Numbered from the stretch's first letter, positions 38,301 through 44,926 are shown. The stretch: DNA of 64,000 nucleotides from Flavobacterium sp. (GCF_039595935.1 NZ_JBCNKR010000004.1:929001-993000); one strand, 5' to 3'. The notes: a model not told the origin generated them from the sequence alone. Program-made: numbers and translations.

Positions 38301-38951
38301 TGTGACAAGCTAGACAGCGAAAATTGTGATAACGCAACAATTACCATAACTGTTGTTCCAAATGGAATTACAAACATCACCAGTCAGGCTTGTAACGATG
38401 ATTCATCACTAGTTAATCTATCAAATCTGCTTCCGGAAGGTACCCCAATTACCGGAACATGGATTGATACCAACAACAGTAATGCATTAGTCGGAAGTAT
38501 ACTTAATCCGTTTGGCTTAACACTTGGCAATTACACATTCGAATATCAAATTGTCGACGAAAATTGTCCAAGAAGCATATTGCTAAACATGGAAATCAAT
38601 GATGACTGCAGAGTTTTAGCCTGCGGAAACATATTGGTACACAACGCTTTTTCACCAAACGGCGACGGAATAAATGATGTCTTCGTAATTGATAGTATTG
38701 ATGATTTAACCTGTTATCCAGGAAATACTGTAGAGATATACAATCGTTGGGGAATATTAGTATTTGAAACTACAAATTACAATAACACAACCAATGCATT
38801 TGACGGAAAATCAAGAGGTAGAACAACAGTAAAACAATCTGATGGACTGCCAACCGGAACTTATTTCTACATTCTTAATTACAAATCGTTAGATGGAAAT
38901 AATGTAATTCAAAATAATAAGCAGGACGGATATTTATATCTATCTAAATAA
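26307..38951 (+). CDS. Giant T9SS-exported adhesin with VWA domain and 28 HYR-like repeats
   Basis: 4214 residues. A signal peptide (to about LAQ34) is followed by a von Willebrand A domain with MIDAS motif DISGS (75-79), an Ig-like region (about 375-545), 28 regular repeats of 88-90 residues (549-3056, each starting DTTAPTWTT-like), two divergent HYR-type units, a SdrB-like segment (GDYVWYDTNSNGIQD, about 3405), cadherin-like ANDD domains, and a gliding motility-associated C-terminal domain from about residue 4113 (NAFSPNGDGINDVF, VEIYNRWG). The last marks type B export by the type IX secretion system. It resembles SprB-type surface adhesins used in gliding or attachment. Repeats are cysteine-bearing, four per unit. 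Confidence 0.9.
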   Translation: MEKLLLSLSNFLRDIKKIQFVVLFLLSTSIGLAQTITTSKTVTANPTNCGIVNVKVDITGANPITRNSDVILAIDISGSMGNTIPGDLKTSMDYAKDAALAFLNQAKANPQNRIAIVAYSTTATLKIGLTYLDANGVTLITNQINSLQATNSTNIYAGIVRSETELEANGRFDCNTARAIILLTDGIANVTGTNGNTSCNVSKTSQCVTDAINAATNAKTTTKSSVVYNNQVFSVGLFGGISGNINTNNSDQNIAKYTLDNIQGSAAYITQSGANLTSIYNQIATQISWVAQSLVTKETIIPGFTIGSITTSKGTASLSGQVITWNTDFLNSETITLNYQLTPTGSACGNQTVSTSTLNYQNSSCANDSKAISSPSYFVPCPPVITGTLTACGSTTLTATTNAASPTYVWYKDNTVINGQTSSTLTVTASGVYKVKVKNGTTNCELTSADSNVTISPAAALVAPANASISGCSTAAITGLPYSTASTNITLAQLNSAGGSLSNSGSIGSYTISYSDTSTGTCPITVTRTFKVTTSCGNVTAVQTITINDTTAPTWTTAANSLNVTLECSNTAGLTAAQNQAPTATDNCGGTVTYTKTSGAFTAGSCANSGTYTNTWTAKDVCNNTSTTFTQVITIQDTTAPTWTTAANSLNVTLECSNTAGLTAAQNQAPTATDNCGGTVTYTKTSGAFTAGSCVNSGTYTNTWTAKDVCNNTSTTFTQVITIQDTTAPTWTTAANSLNVTLECSNTAGFTAAQNQAPTATDNCGGTVTYTKTSGAFTAGICVNSGTYTNTWTAKDVCNNTSTTFTQVITIQDTTAPTWTTAANSLNVTLECSNTAGLTAAQNQAPTATDNCGGTVTYTKTSGAFTAGICVNSGTYTNTWTAKDVCNNTSTTFTQVITIQDTTAPTWTTTAGSLNVTLECSDNSGLTNAQVQFPVASDLCDNDVSNIEKVSGQFAASPSCGNFGTYTNTWTVKDDCGNISDTFTQVITIQDTSKPVWTTPAGSLNVTLECSDNSGLTNAQALFPVAYDDCGSGVINIVKVGGQFVASQGCGNAGTYTNTWTVKDDCGNMSDIFTQVITIQDTTAPTWTTQAGSLDVTLGCSDVSGLANAQAQFPAASDLCDADVSNITKVSGQFTASLGCGNAGTYTNTWTVKDDCGNMSDIFTQVITIQDTTAPTWTTQAGSLDVTLECSDASGLANAQAQFPAASDLCDADVSNIIKVSGQFTASAGCGNAGTYTNTWTVKDDCGNTSDTFTQVITIQDTTAPTWTTQAGSLDVTLECSDASGLANAQAQFPAASDLCDADVSNITKVSGQFTASQGCGNAGTYTNTWTVKDDCGNTSDTFTQVITIQDTTAPTWTTQAGSLDVTLECSDASGLANAQAQFPAASDLCDADVSNITKVSGQFTASAGCGNAGTYTNTWTVKDDCGNTSDTFTQVITIQDTTAPSWTTQAGSLDVTLECSDASGLANAQAQFPAASDLCDADVSNITKVSGQFTASQGCGNAGTYTNTWTVKDDCGNTSDTFTQVITIQDTTAPTWTTQAGSLDVTLECSDASGLANAQAQFPAASDLCDADVSNITKVSGQFTASAGCGNAGTYTNTWTVKDDCGNTSDTFTQVITIQDTTAPSWTTQAGSLDVTLECSDASGLANAQAQFPAASDLCDADVSNITKVSGQFTASAGCGNAGTYTNTWTVKDDCGNTSDTFTQVITIQDTTAPAWTTPAGSLDVTLECSDASGLANTQAQFPAASDLCDADVSNITKVSGQFVASAGCGNAGTYTNTWTVKDDCGNTSETFIQVITIQDTTAPAWTTPAGSLDVTLECSDASGLANAQAQFPAASDLCDADVSNITKVSGQFTASQGCGNAGTYTNTWTVTDDCGNTSDTFTQVITIQDTTAPAWTTQAGSLDVTLQCSDTEGFNNAQNQAPTATDNCNGDITYTKISGELQKGSCGSTGTYTNTWTAKDLCNNTSTTFTQVITIQDTAAPTWITQAGTLNVTLQCSDTAGLQNAQNQAPAATANCSIVTYEKTSGQFTASEGCGNSGTYTNSWIAKDDCGNVTDSFVQIITIEDTTSPTWTTQAGSLNATIECSDASGLANAQALFPTASDLCDADVSNIEKVSGQFVASEGCGNSGTYTNTWTVKDDCGNTSDTFTQIITIQDTTAPAWTTQAGSLDVTLECSDASGLANAQAQFPAASDLCDADVSNITKVSGQFTASQGCGNAGTYTNTWTVKDDCGNTSDTFTQVITIQDTTAPSWTTQAGSLNQTIECSNTEALAAAQALFPTASDACDADVANIEKVSGQFTASEGCGNAGTYTNTWTVKDDCGNTSETFTQVITIQDKTAPTWTTQAGSLNQTIECSNTEALASVQALFPTASDLCDADVSNIEKVSGQFIASEGCGNTGTYTNTWTVKDDCGNTSDTFTQIITIQDTTAPTWTTQAGSLNQTIECSNTEALATAQALFPAASDLCDADVSNITKVSGQFIASEGCGNAGTYTNTWTVKDDCGNTSETFTQVITIQDTTAPIWTTQAGSLNQTIECSNTEALASAQALFPTASDACDTDVSNIEKVSGQFTSSEGCGNAGTYTNTWTVKDDCGNTSDTFTQVITIQDTTAPTWTTQSGSLNVTLECSDVSGLVNAQAQFPAASDLCDSDVSNIEKVSGQFIASEGCGNAGTYTNTWTVKDDCGNTSDTFTQVITIQDTTAPTWTTQAGSLNQTIECSNTEALASAQALFPTASDTCDADVSNITKVSGEFVASEGCGNSGTYINTWTVKDGCGNTSDTFTQVITIQDTTSPTWTTLAGSLNQTIECSNSEALASAQALFPTASDTCDADVSNIEKISGQFVASEGCGNSGTYTNTWNVKDDCGNTSETFTQVITIQDTTAPSWTTQAGSLNQTIECSNTEALASAQALFPTASDLCDTDVSNIEKVSGQFVASEGCGNAGTYTNTWTVKDDCGNTSDTFTQVIIIQDTTAPAWTTQAGSLNQTIECSNTEALASAQALFPTASDACDADVSNIEKISGQFVASEGCGNSGTYTNTWTVKDDCGNTSETFTQVITIQDTTSPAFIGNLPTDITVSCDAVPEPANLEVSDNCNGNLPIVFSETKSDILNECGTDYTLTRKWTTSDCGGNVISHTQTIIVKDTTPPTGTAPADVAGLQSVNEIPAASPQDIIDAADNCSNNVTITISDSNNGASGCDGNAYVLTRTYTLTDCSGNKTELVQTFTVENKVFVTGIASNATCFGKSNGSILVTSSPGAVVVIKNAQNEIVGNTNLPAGTYTLTATAVVNGESETCTATTTVVITQPEYTIKISGYVINVTTNTGIANVPITLIPQGSTTGPILLRLTGVDGSYNFTGMPEGSYLVQVQDANLNNVYQLYPVNSSLFFTTLEDCKFQEHNFEYGPSNLPVLGDYVWYDTNSNGIQDEWYDANNDGVVTKNVPDENGAIDYSLLEWIDLNGDGSYQGPSNSGELNAGGFGNALSPNVIVDGPNGYHKEVIIGIQGYWRDRPASENPYGNYNIKLVKDANLDAMANALGETGLVKVLPNAADKKVTAKKDKTQLHTVCSTTTAGSYIVTVTPEDLVHLDADFGISCKKYQDIVANDDSAGPIAGVNHTTTNVLNVLLNDTLEGNPVTASEVIVTTVTPNEFLQLNPDGSLDVLPNAPTGTLTLVYQICEADQTSNCDTATVTITIEAPVMTVTATAICVNDVPYVDYSVTPVNFTPINGVTIAWANAQNTVITTMTNLPLSGRVLWPGALVDESGNGIDWPGWVFQNNKWIQAADGFESLRPTVNLTISVNPSETITINYPPADPYCTARPTFAIVANDDNPPAITAPAGVTNITNVFNNDTLNNDPVNPNDVTLTIVTPDPTNTLTLNPDGSVDVAPNVPAGTYTLTYQICENADAGNCDTAIVTVVVLAAPTPVAANDDVYDNIGCYTFGLIGNVLSNDFKGQVPATLELVNFTLLAENQNDEKTDPNIVIDNSGNVTVSGLTPPGTYTYSYRICDKLDSENCDNATITITVVPNGITNITSQACNDDSSLVNLSNLLPEGTPITGTWIDTNNSNALVGSILNPFGLTLGNYTFEYQIVDENCPRSILLNMEINDDCRVLACGNILVHNAFSPNGDGINDVFVIDSIDDLTCYPGNTVEIYNRWGILVFETTNYNNTTNAFDGKSRGRTTVKQSDGLPTGTYFYILNYKSLDGNNVIQNNKQDGYLYLSK
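27951..35474 (+). repeat. Tandem repeat array, 28 units of about 264-270 bp
   Basis: The units start at GACACTACGGCTCC-like sequence (DTTAP). Units 1-4 and 16-17 are a shorter type with DNC and KD(V/L)CNN; units 5-15, 18, 19 and 24 carry LECSDxSGL; units 20-23 and 25-28 carry LNQTIECSN(T/S)EALA. Neighbouring units of the same type are most alike, which points to local duplication. Confidence 0.95.
30121..31200 (+). repeat. Near-identical 540-bp tandem duplication within the adhesin
   Basis: 30121-30660 and 30661-31200 each cover two 90-residue units and differ at only about two positions (near 30226/30766 and 30659/31199). This implies a very recent duplication. Confidence 0.85.
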
Positions 38952-39109
38952 AAGCAGATTAAACTCACTACATAATACATTGTTATGTAGCGAGTTACAA
39001 TAAAAAATGTAAAAAAATACTTAATTTTGAATATACAAAGAATGTTGGCTTTTTTAATTTGAAAATAATTAAGAAATCTACGAGTAATAATTAATAATAC
39101 ACATCTACT

Positions 39110-40027
39110 ATGAGAACAAAATTATTTTTCTTCGTCATTATGTTTGTAACCCTTTGTGGTTATGCACAACAAGATGCACAGTATACTCAGTATATGTACA
39201 ATCCAATTAATGTAAATCCGGCCTACGCAGGTTCGCGAGGTGCATTGAGTATATTTGGATTATACAGGACTCAGTGGGTAGGTTTAGATGGGGCTCCGGA
39301 AACTGCTAGTTTTTCTGTCAACACACCAATAAATAACAGCCGATTAGGAGTTGGACTCTCTTTTGTAAATGATAAAATTGGCCCTACTAATGAAAACACA
39401 ATATCAGCAGATATTTCATATACAATTCAAACATCTCCTGATTTCAAACTTTCATTTGGTTTAAAAGGAACTGCCAATTTATTCAATTTAGACATTAATA
39501 AACTAAATCCGGAGAATCAAAACGATCCTCAATTTCAGGATTTAGACAGTAAATTTTCACCTAATATTGGTGCCGGAATTTACTGGCACTCACCTAAAGC
39601 CTATATAGGTTTATCTGTTCCAAATTTTATTGAAACAAACAGATACGATGACAACGACATAGCCATTTACAAAGAAAAAATCAATTATTATTTAATGGGA
39701 GGTTATGTATTTGATCTTGATAAATTAGAGTATGTAAAGTTCAAACCGGCCGCTTTAGTTAAAATGGTTGAAGGAGCGCCGCTTCAGGTAGATGTCTCTG
39801 CTAACTTTATGTTTTTCGAAAAATTTGTAGCCGGGGTTTCGTACAGATGGAGTGCATCCATAAGTGCGATAGTGGGTTTTCAAATTACAGACGGACTTTA
39901 TTTAGGATATGGTTATGACCGAGAGACCACAAACTTAAATAATTACAATTCAGGATCGCATGAGATTTATCTGCGCTACGAATTCTTAAAAAACAGCAGC
40001 AAAATGACAACTCCTCGTTTCTTCTAA
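39110..40027 (+). CDS. PorP/SprF family type IX secretion membrane protein
   Basis: 305 residues. A signal peptide (to about YAQ20) precedes the family start QDAQYTQYMYNPINVNPAYA. The rest is an outer-membrane beta barrel of the PorP/SprF type (GLYRTQWVGLDGAPETASFS, YLGYGYDRETTNLNNYNSGS, and HEIYLRYEF at the end). In F. johnsoniae, SprF is needed for surface delivery of the adhesin SprB, and type B cargo usually has its own PorP/SprF gene next door. It follows the adhesin by 158 bp and is followed 12 bp later by the OmpA-like gene. Confidence 0.9.
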   Translation: MRTKLFFFVIMFVTLCGYAQQDAQYTQYMYNPINVNPAYAGSRGALSIFGLYRTQWVGLDGAPETASFSVNTPINNSRLGVGLSFVNDKIGPTNENTISADISYTIQTSPDFKLSFGLKGTANLFNLDINKLNPENQNDPQFQDLDSKFSPNIGAGIYWHSPKAYIGLSVPNFIETNRYDDNDIAIYKEKINYYLMGGYVFDLDKLEYVKFKPAALVKMVEGAPLQVDVSANFMFFEKFVAGVSYRWSASISAIVGFQITDGLYLGYGYDRETTNLNNYNSGSHEIYLRYEFLKNSSKMTTPRFF

Positions 40028-40039
40028 AATTTAGATATT

Positions 40040-41974
40040 ATGAAAAATTTTACTCTTCTTTGTTTAATAATTCTTGATATTTTCTGCGGTTACTCACAGC
40101 AGTCAAAAATAAAATCGGGTAACAAAAACTACGACAATTATGCCTATGTTGATGCTATTAAAACCTATGAACGCGTCGCAAATAAAGGATATAAGTCTGA
40201 GGATTTATTTAAGAAAATAGGCAACTCATACTATTTTAATTCAAAATTTGAAGGTTCGGCAAAATGGTATGATGAACTCTTTTCTGTAAACCCATCTCCG
40301 GAAGCCGAGTATTATTACAGATATGCTCAATCACTTAAAGCAACCGGACAGACTAATAAAGCAAATAAAATCCTAAGTGAGTTTAATGCTAAATATAAAA
40401 ACGATTCAAGAGCAAAACTTTATCGAAATAATGTAAATTATCTCGATAAGATAAAAGCAAATTCTGGTCGTTACAACATAGAAAATGCAGGCATTAACTC
40501 TAAATATTCAGATTACGGAACTTTTATTTACAACAATAAAATATATTTTGCTTCTGCCCGAGATACCGGAAATTTCACTAAAAGAAAACACAAATGGACA
40601 GGCGAGTATTTTACCAATATTTATGATGCCAATGCGGATACTAAAACCGATACTACATCAAAAGTAAATAAAATCAGATCTACTGTAAACTCAAGATTTC
40701 ATGAATCTACAATTGTATTTACCAAAGACGGCAATACCGTATATTTTACCCGAAACAATTTTGCAGATGGAAAAAAAGGAAAAGATGCCAATAAAGTTAC
40801 TTTGGTAAAAATTTACAAAGCAAAACTTGAAAACGGAAAATGGACAAATGTAGAAGCCCTGCCTTTTACAAGTGACAACTACAGTACGGCACATCCGGCT
40901 TTGAGTCCAGATGAAAAAACAATGTATTTCGCATCTGATATGCCAGGATCACTTGGCCAATCTGATTTATACAAAGTAAGCATTGATGGTAATGGCGTTT
41001 ATGGAACTCCACAAAACTTAGGAAAAGACATTAATACCGAAGGAAAAGAAACTTTCCCTTATGTAACCAGCGAAAATGAAATTTATTTTGCTTCAGATGG
41101 ACATCCCGGACTTGGAGGACTTGATGTATTTGTTGGTCAAATTGAAACCGACGGATCAATAAGTGATATCCAAAACTTAGGAAATGATATTAATTCGCCG
41201 AAAGATGATTTTGCCTACATAATAGATCCTGTTACAAGAAGAGGCTATTTTTCATCAAACAAAGATGGCGGTTTGGGTTCTGATGATATATACAAGTTTT
41301 TAGAAACCAAACGATTAAAATGTGTTCAGGAATTAAACGGAGTAGTTACAGATGCCGAAACAGGAGCTGTACTTCCGGGAACTAAACTTACTCTGTATGA
41401 TGGTATGCAACGTATAAAAAATTCTACGGTTGCAGACTCTAACGGACAATATGATTTTGCCGTTGAATGTGGAAAAAACTATAGTGTAAGAGCTGAAAAA
41501 CCCGAATATTCAACCAAGGAAGTCAACGTGAGTATACCAGAAACATCAGGAAAAACAAGTCTTCCGATTGCACTTGAAAAATCAATCTGCAAGGTTACAA
41601 TTGGTGATAATCTTGGAAAATGTTTCGGAATACGAATGATTTATTTCGATCTCGATAAATCGAATATTAGACCTGAAGCGGCATTAGATTTAGAGAAAAT
41701 ACTGGATGTTTTAAATCAAAATCCGACTATGAAACTTGATATCCGTTCGCATACCGACAGCAGAGCATCACATCAATACAATCAGTCATTATCAGACAGA
41801 AGAGCCAAATCAACTGTTAACTGGTTAATTGAAAATGGTATAGCAAGAGAACGATTAACCGGAAGAGGATATGGCGAAACCGAACTTGTAAACGAATGCT
41901 CTGATGATGTAAACTGTACAGAAGAACAGCATCAAATGAACAGAAGAAGTGAATTTATTATTACAGGTTTATAA
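40040..41974 (+). CDS. OmpA family protein with TPR and PD40 repeats (PorE-like)
   Basis: 644 residues. The order is signal peptide (to about SQQ), TPR region (about 25-140, NYDNYAYVDAIKTYERVANK), PD40 beta-propeller (about 150-420; HPALSPDEKTMYFASDMPG, YFSSNKDGGLGSDDIYKF), a carboxypeptidase-regulatory-like domain (about 432-500, LNGVVTDAETGAVLPGTKL) and an OmpA peptidoglycan-binding domain (about 525-640, MIYFDLDKSNIRPEAALDLE). P. gingivalis PorE has this order and anchors the T9SS to the cell wall. Position after the PorP/SprF gene suggests it is part of the adhesin's display system. Confidence 0.9.
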   Translation: MKNFTLLCLIILDIFCGYSQQSKIKSGNKNYDNYAYVDAIKTYERVANKGYKSEDLFKKIGNSYYFNSKFEGSAKWYDELFSVNPSPEAEYYYRYAQSLKATGQTNKANKILSEFNAKYKNDSRAKLYRNNVNYLDKIKANSGRYNIENAGINSKYSDYGTFIYNNKIYFASARDTGNFTKRKHKWTGEYFTNIYDANADTKTDTTSKVNKIRSTVNSRFHESTIVFTKDGNTVYFTRNNFADGKKGKDANKVTLVKIYKAKLENGKWTNVEALPFTSDNYSTAHPALSPDEKTMYFASDMPGSLGQSDLYKVSIDGNGVYGTPQNLGKDINTEGKETFPYVTSENEIYFASDGHPGLGGLDVFVGQIETDGSISDIQNLGNDINSPKDDFAYIIDPVTRRGYFSSNKDGGLGSDDIYKFLETKRLKCVQELNGVVTDAETGAVLPGTKLTLYDGMQRIKNSTVADSNGQYDFAVECGKNYSVRAEKPEYSTKEVNVSIPETSGKTSLPIALEKSICKVTIGDNLGKCFGIRMIYFDLDKSNIRPEAALDLEKILDVLNQNPTMKLDIRSHTDSRASHQYNQSLSDRRAKSTVNWLIENGIARERLTGRGYGETELVNECSDDVNCTEEQHQMNRRSEFIITGL

Positions 41975-41994
41975 AATAGAATATACATAAACTT

Positions 41995-42026
41995 AAAAAA
42001 GCTGTCTAAAAATAGACAGCTTTTTT
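41995..42026. terminator. Terminator at the end of the adhesin operon
   Basis: The stem GCTGTCTA / TAGACAGC has loop AAAA, with an A-run before and T-run after. It can terminate both directions, the plus-strand adhesin operon and the minus-strand CAP gene. Confidence 0.85.
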
Positions 42027-42091
42027 AATAAACGTCATTACAAATCAGGAATTGTAACGACAAACTAACCAACCAGTTCAAATGTTTCTGT

Positions 42092-42598
42092 CTAAATTTT
42101 TACGAATATATTGGTGTAATATTTTTTCCCATTAGCATCTGTAGTAACCGAAATACCAAAATGAGTATAATCGCCTTCGATATTCTCTTTGTGTCCCGGG
42201 CTAGCAAGCCAGGCTTGTAAAACAGCTTCAGATGTTTTGTAGTTATAAGCCACATTTTCGCCTACTTTTTTGGCACCAAGAACGCTTATAATATTGTTCG
42301 AACGAGCTGTAAAATCATTATGATTTACAACATTATTCGCAATCATATATTGATTGTGTTCTTCGCATTTGTTAGAAATGTGATTGCTTGTTTGCAAAGC
42401 TTTTAAACCAATACTAAGTCTGTATTCGTTTATTAACTGCATGGTCTCCAGTTCGGATGTATTGTAGTTATAGTCAGCAATTAACTGTGCAGTAGAAGTA
42501 CTACTTTCATTTCCCTCGACGCTATCTGCAGAGCATGAGTTCATTGTGACAGACATCACAATGAACACCATGGCGCACATAATCTTTCTCATAATCAT
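42092..42598 (-). CDS. CAP domain lipoprotein
   Basis: 168 residues. A lipoprotein signal ends in MNSC (Cys at about 22). The mature part is a CAP/SCP (YkwD-like) domain with family motifs LINEYRLSIGLKALQTS, HNQYMIANNVVNHNDF, GENVAYNY and SPGHKENIEGDYTHFGISV. Roles of bacterial CAP proteins are mostly unsettled; some act at the cell wall. An alternative start is MRKIM, two codons downstream. It lies alone, upstream of the terminator shared with the adhesin operon. Confidence 0.85.
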   Translation of the reverse strand: MIMRKIMCAMVFIVMSVTMNSCSADSVEGNESSTSTAQLIADYNYNTSELETMQLINEYRLSIGLKALQTSNHISNKCEEHNQYMIANNVVNHNDFTARSNNIISVLGAKKVGENVAYNYKTSEAVLQAWLASPGHKENIEGDYTHFGISVTTDANGKKYYTNIFVKI

Positions 42599-42765
42599 TA
42601 GTAGTTTAAAGCTTTAAAGTAAATGTTGGGGCAAATTCTTTAAAATATTATGTGACAATTTCTCTCATTTATTATGGGTCAAACGTATTCATTTTACCGT
42701 TAAACTACAAAAATAATCGACGAAATACATAATTTATTTTTAAAATACTATAAAAATCTTACAAT

Positions 42766-43410
42766 TTAAGAAGATAGACGCTCAATCTTCCATGAAAAAT
42801 CAGATTGGCTTGTGTAACGAATTCTGTCATGAAGCCTGTTAGGTCTTCCCTGCCAAAATTCTACCTGAAGTGGTGTTACTAAAAATCCTCCCCAGTTATC
42901 CGGACGTGGAATTGGTTTTCCTTCAAACTCAGCTTCCAGTTTTTTTAAGTTTTCTTCTAAAAATGTTCTGGATGGAATTACTTCACTTTGATGAGAAACA
43001 ATCGCACCAAGTTTGCTTCCGTCTGGACGAGAATCAAAATAATTATCCGAAATAATTTCAGATGTTCGCTGTGCAATTCCTTTTATAATAACCTGACGTT
43101 CCATTTCCTGCCAGAAAAATGACAAGCAAACATTTGGATTAGCCGTAATAGCTTTTCCTTTTTCAGAATCGTAATTGGTATAAAAGATAAAACCTTCTTC
43201 AGAAAATTTCTTTAATAAAACCACGCGAGACTTAGGAAATCCATCCAGACCAATTGTCGAAACGGTCATGGCATTTACTTCACCGCTTCCGCCAAAATCT
43301 TCTACTTCATGAAACCATCTGTTAAAAAGATTAATCGGATCTTCGGGAATATTGGTTTCTAATAATTCACTTTTCTCGTAAGATTTTCTATAATTACTTA
43401 AATCACTCAT
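42766..43410 (-). CDS. pdxH: Pyridoxamine 5'-phosphate oxidase
   Basis: 214 residues, typical length. This FMN enzyme makes pyridoxal 5'-phosphate from pyridoxine or pyridoxamine phosphate. Recognised segments: NAMTVSTIGLDGFPKSRVVL and LLKKF (FMN and substrate binding), FFWQEMERQVIIKG, SHQSEVIPSR, and the C-terminal VEFWQGRPNRLHDRIRYT with the conserved WQGxxxRLHDR motif. It is the last of the minus-strand run that includes rnz and pyrB, although a repeat element separates it from rnz. Confidence 0.95.
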   Translation of the reverse strand: MSDLSNYRKSYEKSELLETNIPEDPINLFNRWFHEVEDFGGSGEVNAMTVSTIGLDGFPKSRVVLLKKFSEEGFIFYTNYDSEKGKAITANPNVCLSFFWQEMERQVIIKGIAQRTSEIISDNYFDSRPDGSKLGAIVSHQSEVIPSRTFLEENLKKLEAEFEGKPIPRPDNWGGFLVTPLQVEFWQGRPNRLHDRIRYTSQSDFSWKIERLSS

Positions 43411-43420
43411 GATTTATTAT

Positions 43421-43460
43421 TTTAGATTGTTGATTTTAGATTTTAGATTTTAGATTTTTT
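43421..43460. repeat. TTTTAGAT short tandem repeat
   Basis: Tandem copies of a (G)ATTTTAGA-like word. The word recurs with opposite orientation at 44500-44600. Confidence 0.6.
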
Positions 43461-43477
43461 TGTTTCAGGTTTCAAGG

Positions 43478-43544
43478 TTGTCAGGCTGAGCGAAGTCGAA
43501 GCCCCTCGTACCACAAAGCCCTTCGACTTCGCTCAGGGTGACAG
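43478..43544. repeat. Palindromic element, CCTGAGCGAAGTCGAAGG family, copy 2
   Basis: GTCAGGCTGAGCGAAGTCGA is mirrored by TCGACTTCGCTCAGGGTGAC. It separates rnz from pdxH. Confidence 0.85.
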
Positions 43545-43593
43545 CTATTCACAAACTTAGCACCTTAGAACCTCAGCCCCTTAGAGCTTTAAA

Positions 43594-44499
43594 TTATAAC
43601 TCAAAACTAAGACCATCATCAGCTAAAAGCACATTCGAAAAAATTTCCTCAGCTTCCTTCTTAAATGGCTCCAAACCATCATAACGAGTAGAATAATGTC
43701 CTAAAATTAATTGTTTTGCATTGGCTTTTAAAGCAATAGTGGCCGCTTCTTTTGCTGTTGAATGCAGTGTTTTTTCAGCTAATTTAGCTTCCGAATCTAA
43801 AAAAGTAGATTCATGATATAAAACATCCACATTTTCAATAATCGGAATTACTGCTTCATTATACACTGTATCAGAACAAAAGGCGTAACTTTTTGCCGGT
43901 TCAGGATCAAAAGTCAGTTTTTCATTTTCAATAACAGTTCCGTCATCCAAAGTAACATTTCCTCCGTTTTTAATCTTTTGGTAATAAGCAACATGAATAT
44001 TATAATGCTGAACAGCTTCTACATTTAGTTTTCTTTCAGCAGGCTTTTCCTGAAAAAGATACCCATTCGTATAAACACGATGTTTTAGCGGAATTGTTTT
44101 GACAATAACACGATTATCTTCAAAAATAACTTCACTTTCTTTTGACTCTAATTCGTGGAAAAACAAATCGTAAGTTGTCCAGGATTCAGTCAATTTTAAT
44201 TGAAGAAGAATAAGTTCTTTAATTCCTTTTGGGCCATAAATATGCAAATCGGTAGTTCTTCCCAAAAGAGAAAAAGTTGAAATAGTTCCGATTAACCCAT
44301 AAAGATGATCACCGTGAAGATGCGAAATAAAAATGTGATTAATTTTTGAGAATTTAATCTTATTTTTTCGAAGCTGTACCTGAGTTCCTTCGCCGCAGTC
44401 AATTAAAAACAAACGGTTTTTAATTTCTAAAACCTGCGAAGTGGGGTTAGTAAGCGTTCTGGGAGTTGCGGCATAACAGCCAAGTATGGTTAATTTCAT
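43594..44499 (-). CDS. rnz: Ribonuclease Z
   Basis: 301 residues. A metallo-beta-lactamase-fold enzyme that cuts the 3' trailer from pre-tRNA. The zinc-binding motif ISHLHGDHLYGL, the N-terminal TSQVLEIKNRLFLIDCGEGT and the C-terminal LILGHYSTRY are diagnostic, as is the Asp in YAFCSDT. A frameshifted small gene precedes it; in Flavobacteriia the two are usually adjacent. Confidence 0.95.
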   Translation of the reverse strand: MKLTILGCYAATPRTLTNPTSQVLEIKNRLFLIDCGEGTQVQLRKNKIKFSKINHIFISHLHGDHLYGLIGTISTFSLLGRTTDLHIYGPKGIKELILLQLKLTESWTTYDLFFHELESKESEVIFEDNRVIVKTIPLKHRVYTNGYLFQEKPAERKLNVEAVQHYNIHVAYYQKIKNGGNVTLDDGTVIENEKLTFDPEPAKSYAFCSDTVYNEAVIPIIENVDVLYHESTFLDSEAKLAEKTLHSTAKEAATIALKANAKQLILGHYSTRYDGLEPFKKEAEEIFSNVLLADDGLSFEL

Positions 44500-44597
44500 T
44501 TTAGATTGTTGATTTTAGATCTTAGATTCTTAAATATTGTTAAATCTTAAATTTCAGTTTTTCAACAATCTAAAATCTAAAATCTATATTCTAAAAT
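44500..44597. repeat. ATTTTAGATT inverted repeat cluster
   Basis: Left TTTTAGATTGTTGATTTTAG and right CAATCTAAAATCTAAAATCT face each other across an AT-rich centre, so the spacer can form a long hairpin. The arms are themselves short tandem repeats. Confidence 0.7.
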
Positions 44598-44926
44598 CTA
44601 AAACCCAAGGTCTCTTTCAATTTCTTCCATTTCGATAATATCGTGCGCTTCAAGTAAAGAAGGAACCACAACTAATTTATCAGAAACGGCATTAAAATCA
44701 AGATCAGAAGCAACAATTACAAACGATTTTTTTGCTTTTTTTGAAGTTTTGCAAGCGGTAAAAAAACTTTTAAATCATTCTCTGATATTTCATCAGAAGA
44801 CAAATCGATTATAACATTGCTTTTTTCAAAGGTTTTAAACTGCTGCGTTACTTTTTCTACAAAGCCATTAAAATCGCCCTGCGTATCTTTAATTGTAACG
44901 GTATGTCCTTTTTGATCTACTTTCAT
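44598..44926 (-). pseudogene. Small STAS-like conserved protein, frameshifted
   Basis: From ATG 44924-44926 the frame starts MKVDQKGHTVTIKDTQGDFN and reaches LPLAKLQKK before stopping at 44717. Adding one A in either A7 run (minus strand; 44736-44742 or 44727-44733) continues as (K)KSFVIVASDLDFNAVSD, KLVVVPSLLEAHDIIEMEE and IERDLGF to the TAG at 44598, giving 109 residues. This is a conserved Flavobacteriia protein with STAS-like beta-alpha pattern that sits beside rnz and is sometimes mislabelled ribonuclease Z. The function is unknown. It is split here by one missing base. Confidence 0.8.
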
